From an uncultured Lachnospiraceae bacterium (GTDB lineage: Bacteria > Bacillota > Clostridia > Lachnospirales > Lachnospiraceae): a stretch of 49,230 bases of DNA. The stretch is taken from the NCBI GenBank assembly GCA_947175035.1, contig CAMWLG010000019.1:1-49230 (forward strand). The letters are read 5' to 3'. Made by a program: the position numbers and the translations under genes. This document shows, piece after piece, positions 15,854 through 25,181 of this stretch (positions within the stretch are counted from its first letter, which is position 1; the number at the start of each line of letters is the position of its first letter). Below the pieces are notes generated by a model. It was given only the letters and a program-made list of their open reading frames with translations. It ran no database searches and was not told the DNA's origin.

Positions 15854-17027
15854 CCACAATGATCAACTCGTCTGTCTCCAAGGCAGTCTTTACCAATTCT
15901 TCAATTCGCTCGTCCAAATTATGTTCATGTCTGCGGATGATATTCACATTCGGCTTGGTCACGGGATGTTTTGCCACAAAAATCGTACAACAATCCTCAT
16001 AAGGCAGGATGGAAGTCTCAAAGGTTCCTATTTTCTCTGCCACTTCCACAATCTCTTGTTTGTCAAAACCGATCAACGGACGGTAGACCGGAAGTTCGCA
16101 CACCTCATTGGTAGCCATCAGGGAATTCATGGTCTGAGAAGCCACCTGTCCAATGCTCTCACCGGTGATCAATCCTAAACATTCCGTCTCTTTCGCGATA
16201 TGCTCCGCAATGCGCATCATATATCGGCGCATGATGATGGTCAGCTCTTCATGGGGACACTTCTCATGAATGTAGAGCTGGATATCCGTAAAATTAATGA
16301 CATGCAGATAAATCGGGCCCGTGTAGCGTGACACAATCTTTGCCAGATCCACCACCTTCTGTTTAGCCCTGTCGCTGGTGTAAGGCGGAGCGTGGAAATA
16401 AACCGCGTCTATCTTCACGCCGCGCTTAGCTATCATGTAACCGGCCACCGGAGAGTCAATGCCGCCGGACAACAGCAGCATTGCCTTCCCGCCTGTACCC
16501 ACAGGCATCCCTCCGGGTCCCGGGATAATTTCCGAATAAATATAAATCTTCTCACGCACCTCTATACATAAAAGGATATCCGGATTGTGAACATCCACAT
16601 GCATTTCGGGATATGCCTTCAAAACGGCTTCCCCTATATCCGCGTTGATCTCCATGGATTCTTTCGGATAATCCTTGCGTGCACGGCGCGCGTTTATTTT
16701 AAAGGTCTTATTGCGATCAGGATAAACATCCGCAATATACCCGACAATCGTGTCACAAAGTTTCTCAAATCCCTCATCTTCCACATAGACCACAGGGCAA
16801 ATGCCAGAAATACCGAACACTCGCTGTAGGTGTTCCACCACCTCGTCATAATCGAATTCCGTCTGTGCATCCACATAGATGCGTCCCTGACTCTTACTGA
16901 TGAGAAATTGCCCCTCACATTTTTTCAGTGCGTATTTTATTTGATGAACCAATGCGTCCTCAAACAGATGCCGGTTCTTCCCTTTAATGCCAATCTCCGC
17001 GTATTTTATCAAAAAAGCCTTAAACAT
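15849..17027 (-). CDS. thiI: tRNA 4-thiouridine synthetase
   Basis: The 392-residue protein contains an N-terminal ferredoxin-like domain, a THUMP domain (about residues 60-165) and a PP-loop ATPase with LLLSGGIDSPVAGY (SGGIDS at 187-192). It adenylates U8 of tRNA for sulfur insertion, and related proteins serve thiazole synthesis. The protein stops without the rhodanese domain found in E. coli ThiI, as in Bacillus, where a dedicated cysteine desulfurase (NifZ) hands over sulfur. That partner is encoded 47 bp upstream here. The SD GGGGAGGAAGC precedes the ATG. Confidence 0.95.
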   Translation of the reverse strand: MFKAFLIKYAEIGIKGKNRHLFEDALVHQIKYALKKCEGQFLISKSQGRIYVDAQTEFDYDEVVEHLQRVFGISGICPVVYVEDEGFEKLCDTIVGYIADVYPDRNKTFKINARRARKDYPKESMEINADIGEAVLKAYPEMHVDVHNPDILLCIEVREKIYIYSEIIPGPGGMPVGTGGKAMLLLSGGIDSPVAGYMIAKRGVKIDAVYFHAPPYTSDRAKQKVVDLAKIVSRYTGPIYLHVINFTDIQLYIHEKCPHEELTIIMRRYMMRIAEHIAKETECLGLITGESIGQVASQTMNSLMATNEVCELPVYRPLIGFDKQEIVEVAEKIGTFETSILPYEDCCTIFVAKHPVTKPNVNIIRRHEHNLDERIEELVKTALETDELIIVG

Positions 17028-17074
17028 TGCTTCCTCCCCACCTTATGGTGTCTTATAATTCAAGCTTGCACGAG

Positions 17075-18247
17075 TCAAGCCCTGCGTGTATATTTACGCA
17101 ACATTGGAATTTTATCATATAAAACTCTCAATGTATAGTCCAATTCTTCTTGTGTGGTAAAGACAGAAAAGCTAAAGCGTATGGTGGACTCCAAGAGTGG
17201 TTTCTCCACACCGATCGCTTTCAGGGTAGCCGAAGGCTGAGGCTTGCGCGCGGCACACGCACTGCCGGCGGACACATAGATTCCTTCCTCCTCCAAGGCA
17301 TGCAATAGCACTTCACTCCTCACACCCGCAAAAGAAACGCTGACTACATGGGGCGCCGTCCCCTCGCCGTAAGAGCCATCCGGCAAAAGCCCGTTGACCT
17401 TCACACCCTCCATGCGCGCCAAACCGTTGATAAACATCCTTTTGCAGCGATACAGTTGATTCACATCCTCCTCCAAATGATCGTAAAGCATCTGTGCGGC
17501 TTTCGCCATGCCCGCGATTCCCGGTACATTCTCCGTGCCGGAGCGGAGATTAAACTGCTGTCCTCCCCCAAAATTAATGGATTGGATTTTCACCTTTTCC
17601 CGCACATACAAAAGCCCCACACCCTTAGGCCCGTGAATCTTGTGCCCGCTGACGGAGAGCAGGTCAATATTCATTCGTTTGGGGTATATCCGCGCCTTGC
17701 CAAAGCCCTGCACTGCATCCACATGGAACAGGATGGCAGGATTTATCTTTTTGATCAAAGTGCCTGCCTCCGCAATCGGTTGAAGGGAACCTATCTCATT
17801 GTTCGTGTGCATAATGGACACCAGAATCGTGTCGGGCCTGATAGAGTCACGCAAATCCTCCAAACGGATGCGCCCGGAGGCGTCTACCGGCAGGTATGTC
17901 ACCTGAAATCCGAGTCCCTCCAAATATTTCATGGTCTGTATCACCGCCGGGTGCTCTATCTGTGTGGTAATCAAATGCTTGCCCTGACGCTGATTCGCCA
18001 GCGCACAGCCAATGATTGCCAGATTATCCGACTCCGTGCCCCCCGAGGTAAAAAAGAGCTCCTTCTCGTTCACCTTGAGAATACCCGCCAAAATCTCCTT
18101 GGCATAACGGATATGGTTCTCAGCCGTCCCTCCCTTTCTGTGCAAACTGGAAGGATTGCCATAATCTATGCACATCAGCTTTTTCATCAACTCAGCCACG
18201 TCCGGAAACACGCGGGTAGTGGCTGAATTGTCTAAATATACTTCCAT
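17075..18247 (-). CDS. Cysteine desulfurase (NifS/IscS family)
   Basis: The 390-residue PLP-dependent class V aminotransferase-fold enzyme opens with MEVYLDNSATTRV. It binds PLP through Lys203 in SGHKIHGPKG and has the catalytic Cys331 in SAGSACAARKPQPS. The short GSAC loop is that of group I (IscS-like) desulfurases. It removes sulfur from cysteine to give a persulfide. Because it sits directly before thiI with a 47-bp gap, as nifZ does in Bacillus, its main job is probably feeding tRNA 4-thiouridine synthesis. It may also feed MtaB. Confidence 0.93.
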   Translation of the reverse strand: MEVYLDNSATTRVFPDVAELMKKLMCIDYGNPSSLHRKGGTAENHIRYAKEILAGILKVNEKELFFTSGGTESDNLAIIGCALANQRQGKHLITTQIEHPAVIQTMKYLEGLGFQVTYLPVDASGRIRLEDLRDSIRPDTILVSIMHTNNEIGSLQPIAEAGTLIKKINPAILFHVDAVQGFGKARIYPKRMNIDLLSVSGHKIHGPKGVGLLYVREKVKIQSINFGGGQQFNLRSGTENVPGIAGMAKAAQMLYDHLEEDVNQLYRCKRMFINGLARMEGVKVNGLLPDGSYGEGTAPHVVSVSFAGVRSEVLLHALEEEGIYVSAGSACAARKPQPSATLKAIGVEKPLLESTIRFSFSVFTTQEELDYTLRVLYDKIPMLRKYTRRA

Positions 18248-18319
18248 GATGATACTCCTTCATTTTTTCACATTTGTTATTCATATAATATGCAGAAAAA
18301 GTCGATTTTGCCAGCCCTC

Positions 18320-19066
18320 CTACTGCTCCAAAAGATAGGAAATCCATGCCAGTATGGTCATGCCCGCAGTCTCCGTGCGCAGGATGCGTCTGCCCAATGT
18401 AATGGGGCAAATTCCCTTCTCCTGTGCCATGGAAATCTCGCTCTCCTCAAAACCGCCCTCCGGACCGATAAACACAGCCACCCTTTGCCCTGGCTTGATG
18501 GCGGACATCAGCGCGCGGGTGCGGTTCATTCCGCTCTCCAACTCATAGGGAATCAGGCGCACATCCTTCTCCGCCGCCTCCGCTGCCGCTTGCGCAAAGC
18601 TTGTCACTGGGCGAATCTGCGGGACGATTGCACGCTTGCTCTGCTTGGCTGCCGCCTCCGCAATACTCTGCCAGCGGGCAACCTTCGCCTCGGCCTTCCG
18701 CTCATCCAACTTCACCACACAACGCCTGGATGCCACGGGAACAATCTCATACACGCCAAGTTCCACCGCCTTCTGGATGATCAGCTCCATCTTGTCCCCC
18801 TTGGGAAGCCCCTGATAGAGCGTCACCTTTACCGGCAGCTCTACGCCGTCCTCCTTCACAAAACGCAGCTCACAGAGCACGCTCTCCTCGGTAAAACCGA
18901 TAATCCCACAGCGATATTCACAACCGTCCTGCCCGTTGCTGACGGAAATCTCCTCACCAACCCGCATGCGCAGCACGTTTTTGATATGATTGATATCCGG
19001 CCCCGTTATTATGACACTTTTGTCATTCACATTGATTTGATCCGGTTCTACAAAAAACTGATACAT
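18320..19066 (-). CDS. rsmE: 16S rRNA m3U1498 methyltransferase
   Basis: A 248-residue SPOUT-family methyltransferase with an N-terminal PUA-like part (MYQFFVEPDQINVNDKSVI). The C-terminal trefoil-knot motifs are VFIGPEGGFEESEI and LGRRILRTETAGMTIL. It methylates N3 of U1498 in 16S rRNA with SAM. The ATG at 19066 has GGGGGAAC just upstream; the longer frame to 19129 overlaps prmA and lacks a site. The order prmA-rsmE is as in Bacillus yqeT-yqeU. Confidence 0.94.
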   Translation of the reverse strand: MYQFFVEPDQINVNDKSVIITGPDINHIKNVLRMRVGEEISVSNGQDGCEYRCGIIGFTEESVLCELRFVKEDGVELPVKVTLYQGLPKGDKMELIIQKAVELGVYEIVPVASRRCVVKLDERKAEAKVARWQSIAEAAAKQSKRAIVPQIRPVTSFAQAAAEAAEKDVRLIPYELESGMNRTRALMSAIKPGQRVAVFIGPEGGFEESEISMAQEKGICPITLGRRILRTETAGMTILAWISYLLEQ

Positions 19067-19095
19067 AGTTCCCCCTGTACTTGCAAGAAATCCAT

Positions 19096-20085
19096 TTATG
19101 CTTCCTTGCGCGCGGTGACGCTCACCCACTCGCCCTGATAAGTGACATCCAACACGGTCAGCCCCGCCGCCTTCACCGCGTCTGTTACCGTCTGTTCCTT
19201 GTCGTTGATGATTCCCGAGGTGATATAGATTCCGCCCGGCTTTAACTGCCCTATGATTACTGGTGTCAGAGCGACCAGCACATCTGCAAGAATATTGGCG
19301 ACAACAATGTCATATTTCTCGTAGCCGACCTGATCCTGCACCGCTTGATCCGTAATAATATTGCCAATCATCATTTGGAACTGATCCTCTCGAATGCCGT
19401 TTGTCCTGCAATTCTCCGCCACAGCATCCACCGCGCAAGGGTCTAAATCCGTACCAACCGCATGCTTTGCCCCGAACATCAAAGACAATATTGCAAGGAT
19501 GCCGCTGCCCGTGCCCACATCCAACAGTTCTGTATCAGAATTAATATATTTCCTCAGCTGACGAATGCACAGCTGCGTTGTCTCATGCATCCCCGTGCCA
19601 AACGCCGTCCCCGGGTCAATATGCAGTACCAGCCGACCCGAATCCTCCTCTTTCATCTCCTCCCATGAGGGAATGACTAGAATGTCATCTATATAAAACT
19701 GGTGAAAAAATTCCTTCCAGTTGTTAATCCAATCAATATCCTCTGTCTCGTCCACCGTGATGCTTCCCTCCCCAATATCACAAAAGAGCCGCAAACCATC
19801 CAACTCTTCCAAGATTTGAGAGCGCAAAGCCTCCATACTCATACTTTGATCCTGCACAAGCAATGTGCCATCCTCATTTTTTTCCACAAAAAAATTGAGA
19901 TACGCCACACCGTCATCCTCGGGACCATCGGGCAAAATATCCACAAACATCTGCTCCTTCTCCAATGCAGTCAAAGGAATCTTGTCCTCAATCTGGGCGC
20001 CCTCGAGCCCGATGTCATAGAGCGCGCTAATAATGATATCCTCCGCGTCGGTGATTGTTTTAAGCCGGAATTTTACCCATTTCAT
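19096..20085 (-). CDS. prmA: Ribosomal protein L11 methyltransferase
   Basis: A 329-residue class I methyltransferase. An N-terminal L11-recognition domain (MKWVKFRLKT) and linker lead to a Rossmann domain with motif I DVGTGSGILAILSLMFGAK, then VGTDLDPCAV and VANILADVLVAL, all typical of PrmA. It trimethylates ribosomal protein L11. The ATG at 20085 follows AAGGGAAG by seven bases; the upstream ATG at 20106 has no SD. The gene is normally next to dnaJ in Firmicutes, but here about 11 kb of accessory genes intervene. Confidence 0.94.
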   Translation of the reverse strand: MKWVKFRLKTITDAEDIIISALYDIGLEGAQIEDKIPLTALEKEQMFVDILPDGPEDDGVAYLNFFVEKNEDGTLLVQDQSMSMEALRSQILEELDGLRLFCDIGEGSITVDETEDIDWINNWKEFFHQFYIDDILVIPSWEEMKEEDSGRLVLHIDPGTAFGTGMHETTQLCIRQLRKYINSDTELLDVGTGSGILAILSLMFGAKHAVGTDLDPCAVDAVAENCRTNGIREDQFQMMIGNIITDQAVQDQVGYEKYDIVVANILADVLVALTPVIIGQLKPGGIYITSGIINDKEQTVTDAVKAAGLTVLDVTYQGEWVSVTARKEA

Positions 20086-20118
20086 ACCATAACTTCCCTT
20101 CTGCAATATGCAGTTTTG

Positions 20119-20124
20119 ATTATA
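20119..20124 (-). promoter_or_regulatory. Extended -10 before prmA
   Basis: On the minus strand TGATATAAT gives a perfect -10 (TATAAT, 20119-20124) with a TG extension. No good -35 is seen. It probably starts the prmA-rsmE-desulfurase-thiI transcript. Confidence 0.5.
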
Positions 20125-20251
20125 TCACAGAATTGGACAATTCACCACAAAAAATGTAATCCCCAGCGTGAGCTTGTTGACAAAGATATTTCACACCTTC
20201 TCTCATACGGCTGAATTAAGGTTTAAACCCTCTTTATTTATTGCGAAAATA

Positions 20252-20275
20252 GGGCAGACCATAAACAGTCTACCC
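20252..20275 (-). terminator. Terminator after the toxin-immunity genes
   Basis: On the minus strand an 8-bp stem (GGGTAGAC with GTCTGCCC, one U-G pair) with an 8-nt loop is followed by TATTTTC. It lies 7 bp beyond the stop of the putative immunity gene. Confidence 0.6.
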
Positions 20276-20282
20276 CATTTCC

Positions 20283-21230
20283 CTAAAAACTACATCCCAA
20301 TGCAAATTCCTCAAACAATGCTGCAAGCTTCTCATCCAGCTTCTTTCTCCTGTTCGGCTGGTGCACCTGCATACCGCACTCCAACAGCAAATCCTCCGCC
20401 GTCTGCAAAAAATAAGATATCTTGTGACAGTCCTTGTTGCGCATTTCCGCGCGGAGTTTGAAAATGCCATGATTCGCTTCCTTCATTTCAAAATAATCTG
20501 CCTTGCCATATATCCGCTGCCATGTGGATGCAACATTTTCCTGCTCCAGGCTGCAATCCAGCTCCGTCGCCATACCCACAAAGAAGTCCGCGGATGACTC
20601 TGAACCTTCCTGTGTATGATACTCATAACATTGGTAGATTTCTGCTGCATTGCAGTCTTCGCAGTCCTCAAAGTGCCTGTCCTTTGGATAGATGACTGTC
20701 AGGCTGGTTTCATCCAACAGCTCCACGACTTTCCTGCGCCATGCCTCTGACTCCTTGCGATCCTTGTAATATTCTTCGGATGCTTCCAGCACATCAATCA
20801 CAGTTCTCCCGATCTCTTCCACATCTGCATCTGCTGGCAGATAGACAAGTTTAATAAATTCTGTGTACAGTCCTCGCCTTTTTTCAGACCGTTGCAAAGT
20901 ATAAATTTTATACTGCCCATCCTCTGCAATCTCAACCCTCCCAAAGTGATTGTGTTTCCAGAAGGAGACCCAGCTTTTGTACTTGGTATTCTTCTGCCAC
21001 GCCGCATCGCCTTCTTCTGAAGTCATTTCGGAAGGTGGACTTTCCTTAGTAAATCGGACAGCATCCAGAACCGCACTTCCCACTGCAAAACAACCCTCTG
21101 TTTCTGGCATAAGAACCGACCAATCCGCAACAATTGAACCTCCCAATACATGACTTATAATCGGAATTACTGCTATACGCCCTTCGCCTTTACATATCTC
21201 TACTAATAAGGGGTATGACGGAACATTCAT
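20283..21230 (-). CDS. Putative immunity protein, CdiI-like N-terminal part
   Basis: The 315-residue cytoplasmic protein has no signal peptide or membrane segment. The segment CFAVGSAVLDAVRFTKES, then WQKNTKYKSWVSFWKHNHF, and later VEEIGRTVIDVLEASEEYY resembles from memory the DUF1436/CdiI immunity family, which protects against CdiA C-terminal nucleases. The second half (about 165-315) is unfamiliar and contains a clustered CEDC pair and many acidic residues. The gene starts 15 bp after the stop of the polymorphic toxin gene with SD AAGGAGG, the position expected for an immunity gene, and ends before a terminator. Position is stronger evidence than sequence; the family match needs a profile search. 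Confidence 0.6.
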   Translation of the reverse strand: MNVPSYPLLVEICKGEGRIAVIPIISHVLGGSIVADWSVLMPETEGCFAVGSAVLDAVRFTKESPPSEMTSEEGDAAWQKNTKYKSWVSFWKHNHFGRVEIAEDGQYKIYTLQRSEKRRGLYTEFIKLVYLPADADVEEIGRTVIDVLEASEEYYKDRKESEAWRRKVVELLDETSLTVIYPKDRHFEDCEDCNAAEIYQCYEYHTQEGSESSADFFVGMATELDCSLEQENVASTWQRIYGKADYFEMKEANHGIFKLRAEMRNKDCHKISYFLQTAEDLLLECGMQVHQPNRRKKLDEKLAALFEEFALGCSF

Positions 21231-21245
21231 AATTTGCTGCCCTCC

Positions 21246-24200
21246 TTACTTTGTAACTCTGTACCACACTTCTATTCCTTTTTCTGCCCATGCCGCCTGA
21301 AACTCGTTCAGAACCCTCAGTGAATCTTCCGTTATTATAACATCTGGCAGAACTATTTCAAGGGCTTTCTTGTCATACTCGCTTGTTGACAAAGTTGTTT
21401 TTCCCCATGTAAAATTCCCAGATGCATCAAAATATTTCTTCTCTATATTTTGTAATGCTTCCGCATATTTTTCCAGCGTATATTTCAGCTTATTGGGATC
21501 TTGGTAACTTTGAGCCGCAATATCCAAACTTTTTGTACTGATTAGTGTTCTGTCGCTCAAGGTGTCCGCCACAGGGAAATTCTTTCCCAAATATTTTCTT
21601 TTGTAAAGGTCGGTAAGAAAATCTTCTATCTCAAACCCTCTCTTTGACCAACCTTTCTCCCATACTTCTGCACTGATGTCTAAGGCTTCTTTTAAATTCA
21701 AGCTGTTGCTCGTTTTTATCAAATGGTGTGACAACCCCGCATTCTCAAATGCTTCCGTAACCAGCTTCATCTGTTTCCGGGTGAGCTTGATGTTGTCCGT
21801 TTTTGACAGTTGCTTTGCTGCGTCAGCAAACTCATCACTCTTACTCAGAACTTTTATGGCATCCGGGAAATTTTTGCTCAGATATTCCAGCAAATCTGCT
21901 ATTTTAGGAATATCATCCACATTTTTAACTGCAAACTTTCCGACTTTCCCAACTGCTTTAGCTGCATCGCCTGCAATGGGCACAAGACCCAAGGCACTCA
22001 AACTTGCGAACACATAGTCTCCATGCGAGATGTTCCCCACCACATCTCTTATGTCTACATATGGGATAAAACTGCTGGCGATCTGTCCCATAACGGTGGG
22101 AAGGCTGTCGGTGTCCTCAATGAAATCACCCGCCACAAAGCCACAGATAAACTCCCATGTATAATCACACCACTCTTTGTTATACTCGTACGGATCTGTA
22201 CCCTCTATGTATTCCTGAAAATCCAAACGTCCATCTTCATCAATGTCCGCTTCCAGCGGGTCAAATCCATTTATATACTCAAAGCCATCATTCAATCCAT
22301 CATTGTCCGTATCTGCCTTATTCGGGTCAGTCCCGATGATCATTTCCTCCCCATCAGGGAGTCCATCCCTGTCTGTATCCATATCCAAAGGATTCGATAA
22401 CAATTTTCCTGTGACAATTACCTGTGTTTTATCGCTGTTATATTGATAATTTAAGTCTACAACTTCTCCCCCATCGGGCAGTCCGTCCCCGTCTGTGTCT
22501 GGATTCCGTTTGTCCAGTTGCAACTTTACCCCGTTAAACATAACCATGTTATCTTCATAGAAATCCGGAATGCCGTCGCCGTCCGTGTCGATGGAGATAT
22601 CAATTTTCTGGTTAATCTTGTCATAAATCCCCGCGAGGTCAGATGCTTGGGATGCCAGGTAAAAGACTCCGGCGGTGTTACTCGCCAACGGCTTTAAATA
22701 ATTATCAAAATAACGTTTCAGGTAGCCTGTGCTAGAACCCAGTCCCACTGTATGGATTTGAACCTCCTGAGTGTTTGCCGAGCGAACCACCGTTGCATGT
22801 TGTCCTGTGTCATCCGCCTCGCCATCGCTCAATACAACCATCATCCTAAGTATACTGTCATCCGCTGGTCCAAACAGTGAAAAGGCACTGTTGATGCCCG
22901 CATACATTCTCGAACCGCTGCCATTGGACTTAAAATATTCTGTTGTCAAATACTTCTTGACGATTTCCTTGTCATCCGTTAGGCTGGAGGTCAGCTTGGA
23001 TGCCGTGTTGGTGAACTTTACAATCCCCACCTTGCTGCCGGAAGGCAGCTTGTCTATTAACGTCTGTGCCACAGACAGCCTTTGGTTGGAGCCGTCATTG
23101 TAGTCCATGCTCCCGGAATCATCAATGACAAGCACAACCTCTACTCCTGAATATCCTGTAGTGCTCCACACATCCTGCCACTCAAAGGCACTCTCAAACA
23201 CTTTTCTGTTTAACAGGACATACTTTGAAAAATGCGTTACCTCAGTAGACGCAACATTACCTTCCAGACGAGTATCAAGTGCTTCCAGTAGCTGCGTTCC
23301 TTCGTTAAAGTAATAGATTATCGGGTCAAACGCAGTATCCTCAAGTAACGCTTCGTCAAACTCAAACCTGAGGATGGCTTTGTCAAAACTTCCGTCCACT
23401 GAAAAATCATAAGCCCCTCCAATGTAGCCGGGCATATCGGTGGGGAAGAAAAAGTCGTTCTCATACTTTTTAACTGTCAGCGATTCCACCTGTTCGCCGG
23501 ACAGCACTGTTTCCACAGATACTTTGACAGTGTCTGTGCTTTCTGCTTTGACGGTGAGCGCAAATGCATCCTCATAAACCAGAGGATTCGTTCCGAGTTC
23601 GATTTCCTTTGAGTCGGAAACACCGTCAGAATCCGTATCTTTTAACAAGGGATTGGTTCCGTATAATCGGATTTCATCCGCATCGCTTAAACCGTCTTCA
23701 TCCGTGTCCGGTTCGAAGATACTTGTGCCAATTTCTATTTCCGACAGATTGGACAATCCATCACCGTCCAAATCCTCGTCACCATCTGCTACGCCATTGC
23801 CATCCGTATCCACATTCAAAGGGTCTAACACAAGGGAATACAGTTCAATAAAATCGGACAGACCATCCCCGTCAGTGTCAGTTTTATTTTTGTCCGTCCC
23901 AAAATAATCTTCAATATAATCCGGCGCGCCATCATTGTCGGTATCCAAATTTAAGTCTATCTCTTTATTTAAGCCCTTGTAGGAATAAAGCACATAATTG
24001 TCGGGCTCATCCCCTGTCTCGCCGCCACTGCCTTTCATTCCAAAGAAAACGCTTCCCCTAAGAGCTATTGTGCTGTTATATGTCGCATTCCTCACAACAT
24101 AATGGCTTCCTTCGTGCTCCTCGATAACACCATTCCAGATTTCCGTGATTTCCCTGTCAAAATCAAACTCTAAAACCCAGTCCTCCAAAGCGGTATCCGT

Positions 24201-24863
24201 ATTGTTTGTTATGGAAATAGAGCTCGTGAATCCAATCCCCCAATCGCTTTCAACCCGGTACTCTATGGTATAATCTTCCGTTTTCACTTCTGTGCTTGTT
24301 CCGATAAGTTCATAGTTCTCTGGGAAACCCCTGAATGCGTGGTTGCCGGAAATACCGAACTCTATGCTTCCGCCGACGGCAATGTCCTGATTCCAGCCCG
24401 CATTCTTGATCACATATTTTTTATCGTTATGTTCGGATACTTCCGCATTCCAGATATTCGTGATCGCATTATCATAGTCAAAACCCAGACACCAGTTCTG
24501 GATTGTACCATCTCCGATGTTTTCCAGTTTAATGTTGGCATTGTATCCCGTGTCCCAATAGGATGCCAAAGTGAATGTGACTTTGTAGTTTTCCCCTTCA
24601 AACACCTTCTCGGTTGTTTTCTGATCCCATTCCTCGATTCCTGTTTCATCTGTAGGTATGTCTGCATCACTTCCTGCTGTAGTACCATTTTCAGCTTGCA
24701 TTTCAGACTCTGTTTCTGCTTTATTTGTCTCTAAATACTCACTGGCAGCTTCTACATTTTCCTGCGCATAAACCACAGGTACATTGACTACGCTAAGTTC
24801 CATTGCTATCACAAGCAGAAACGCCAATGCCCTTTTCCATGCTCTCTTCATGTTTCTTTTCAT
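21246..24863 (-). CDS. Secreted polymorphic toxin: CBM2-like x2, TSP3, VWA, nuclease
   Basis: The 1205-residue protein has a signal peptide (cleavage near VYA-QE, residue 33). Two CBM2-like modules follow (about 90-187 and 197-293; both end in WN...Y.V.NA.YN/WN..I..G). Thrombospondin type 3 DxDxDG calcium repeats lie at 305-430 and again at 758-895. Between them is a VWA domain (about 573-750) with an intact MIDAS DDSGS (581-585). A pre-toxin segment (FASLSALGLVPIAGDAAKAVGK, shortened here to its core ALGLVPIAGDAAKA, 957-970) precedes the C-terminal domain (1071-1205). That domain reads RGFEIEDF, NFPVAD, LISTKSLDIAAQSY, with Glu1078/Glu1080, Asp1100 and Lys1111 arranged like an E-D-xK nuclease site of CdiA-type endonuclease toxins. 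It probably acts on neighbouring cells after release. The next gene is a candidate immunity gene. Confidence 0.85.
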   Translation of the reverse strand: MKRNMKRAWKRALAFLLVIAMELSVVNVPVVYAQENVEAASEYLETNKAETESEMQAENGTTAGSDADIPTDETGIEEWDQKTTEKVFEGENYKVTFTLASYWDTGYNANIKLENIGDGTIQNWCLGFDYDNAITNIWNAEVSEHNDKKYVIKNAGWNQDIAVGGSIEFGISGNHAFRGFPENYELIGTSTEVKTEDYTIEYRVESDWGIGFTSSISITNNTDTALEDWVLEFDFDREITEIWNGVIEEHEGSHYVVRNATYNSTIALRGSVFFGMKGSGGETGDEPDNYVLYSYKGLNKEIDLNLDTDNDGAPDYIEDYFGTDKNKTDTDGDGLSDFIELYSLVLDPLNVDTDGNGVADGDEDLDGDGLSNLSEIEIGTSIFEPDTDEDGLSDADEIRLYGTNPLLKDTDSDGVSDSKEIELGTNPLVYEDAFALTVKAESTDTVKVSVETVLSGEQVESLTVKKYENDFFFPTDMPGYIGGAYDFSVDGSFDKAILRFEFDEALLEDTAFDPIIYYFNEGTQLLEALDTRLEGNVASTEVTHFSKYVLLNRKVFESAFEWQDVWSTTGYSGVEVVLVIDDSGSMDYNDGSNQRLSVAQTLIDKLPSGSKVGIVKFTNTASKLTSSLTDDKEIVKKYLTTEYFKSNGSGSRMYAGINSAFSLFGPADDSILRMMVVLSDGEADDTGQHATVVRSANTQEVQIHTVGLGSSTGYLKRYFDNYLKPLASNTAGVFYLASQASDLAGIYDKINQKIDISIDTDGDGIPDFYEDNMVMFNGVKLQLDKRNPDTDGDGLPDGGEVVDLNYQYNSDKTQVIVTGKLLSNPLDMDTDRDGLPDGEEMIIGTDPNKADTDNDGLNDGFEYINGFDPLEADIDEDGRLDFQEYIEGTDPYEYNKEWCDYTWEFICGFVAGDFIEDTDSLPTVMGQIASSFIPYVDIRDVVGNISHGDYVFASLSALGLVPIAGDAAKAVGKVGKFAVKNVDDIPKIADLLEYLSKNFPDAIKVLSKSDEFADAAKQLSKTDNIKLTRKQMKLVTEAFENAGLSHHLIKTSNSLNLKEALDISAEVWEKGWSKRGFEIEDFLTDLYKRKYLGKNFPVADTLSDRTLISTKSLDIAAQSYQDPNKLKYTLEKYAEALQNIEKKYFDASGNFTWGKTTLSTSEYDKKALEIVLPDVIITEDSLRVLNEFQAAWAEKGIEVWYRVTK

Positions 24864-25181
24864 GTCTCTTTTCCTCCATTTGTAATTACAACAAAATATC
24901 CGTGTTGATTATAAGGCATTCATTTGAATTTATTATGATAACGTAAGAAAAACGACGAATTATGTCATTTTTCCTCTCAAACGACTTTTTGAGGCGTCTT
25001 TATTGAGTGACATTTTTCTATAAATGGAAATTATTATTTTATATATTTGTACAATATCATATAATAAGAGTGCATATCTGTGTCATCTTAATATTCACTT
25101 TTATAGCACTATCTGTATTAAAAAAGAAAAGACATCATCACGAAAACAAAACGTTTTACAAAAAATTGGGGAATGATACAA
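24864..25181. promoter_or_regulatory. Divergent regulatory region, toxin versus LytTR gene
   Basis: This 318-bp AT-rich stretch holds no gene. For the toxin gene there is a perfect -10 TATAAT (minus strand, 24908-24913) with no matching -35, as expected of an activator-dependent promoter. Upstream of it the heptamer AAACGAC occurs at 24950-24956 and 24979-24985, and CATTTTTC occurs twice (about 24966 and 25011). For the LytTR gene TATAAT lies at 25060-25065 with a poor -35. The repeats do not fit the published LytTR consensus well, so they are only candidates. Confidence 0.45.

Noticed and set aside
23564..23907. Plus-strand frames opposite the calcium repeats of the toxin
   Set aside because: Periodic Ser/Pro composition is only the complement of the DxDxDG repeats.
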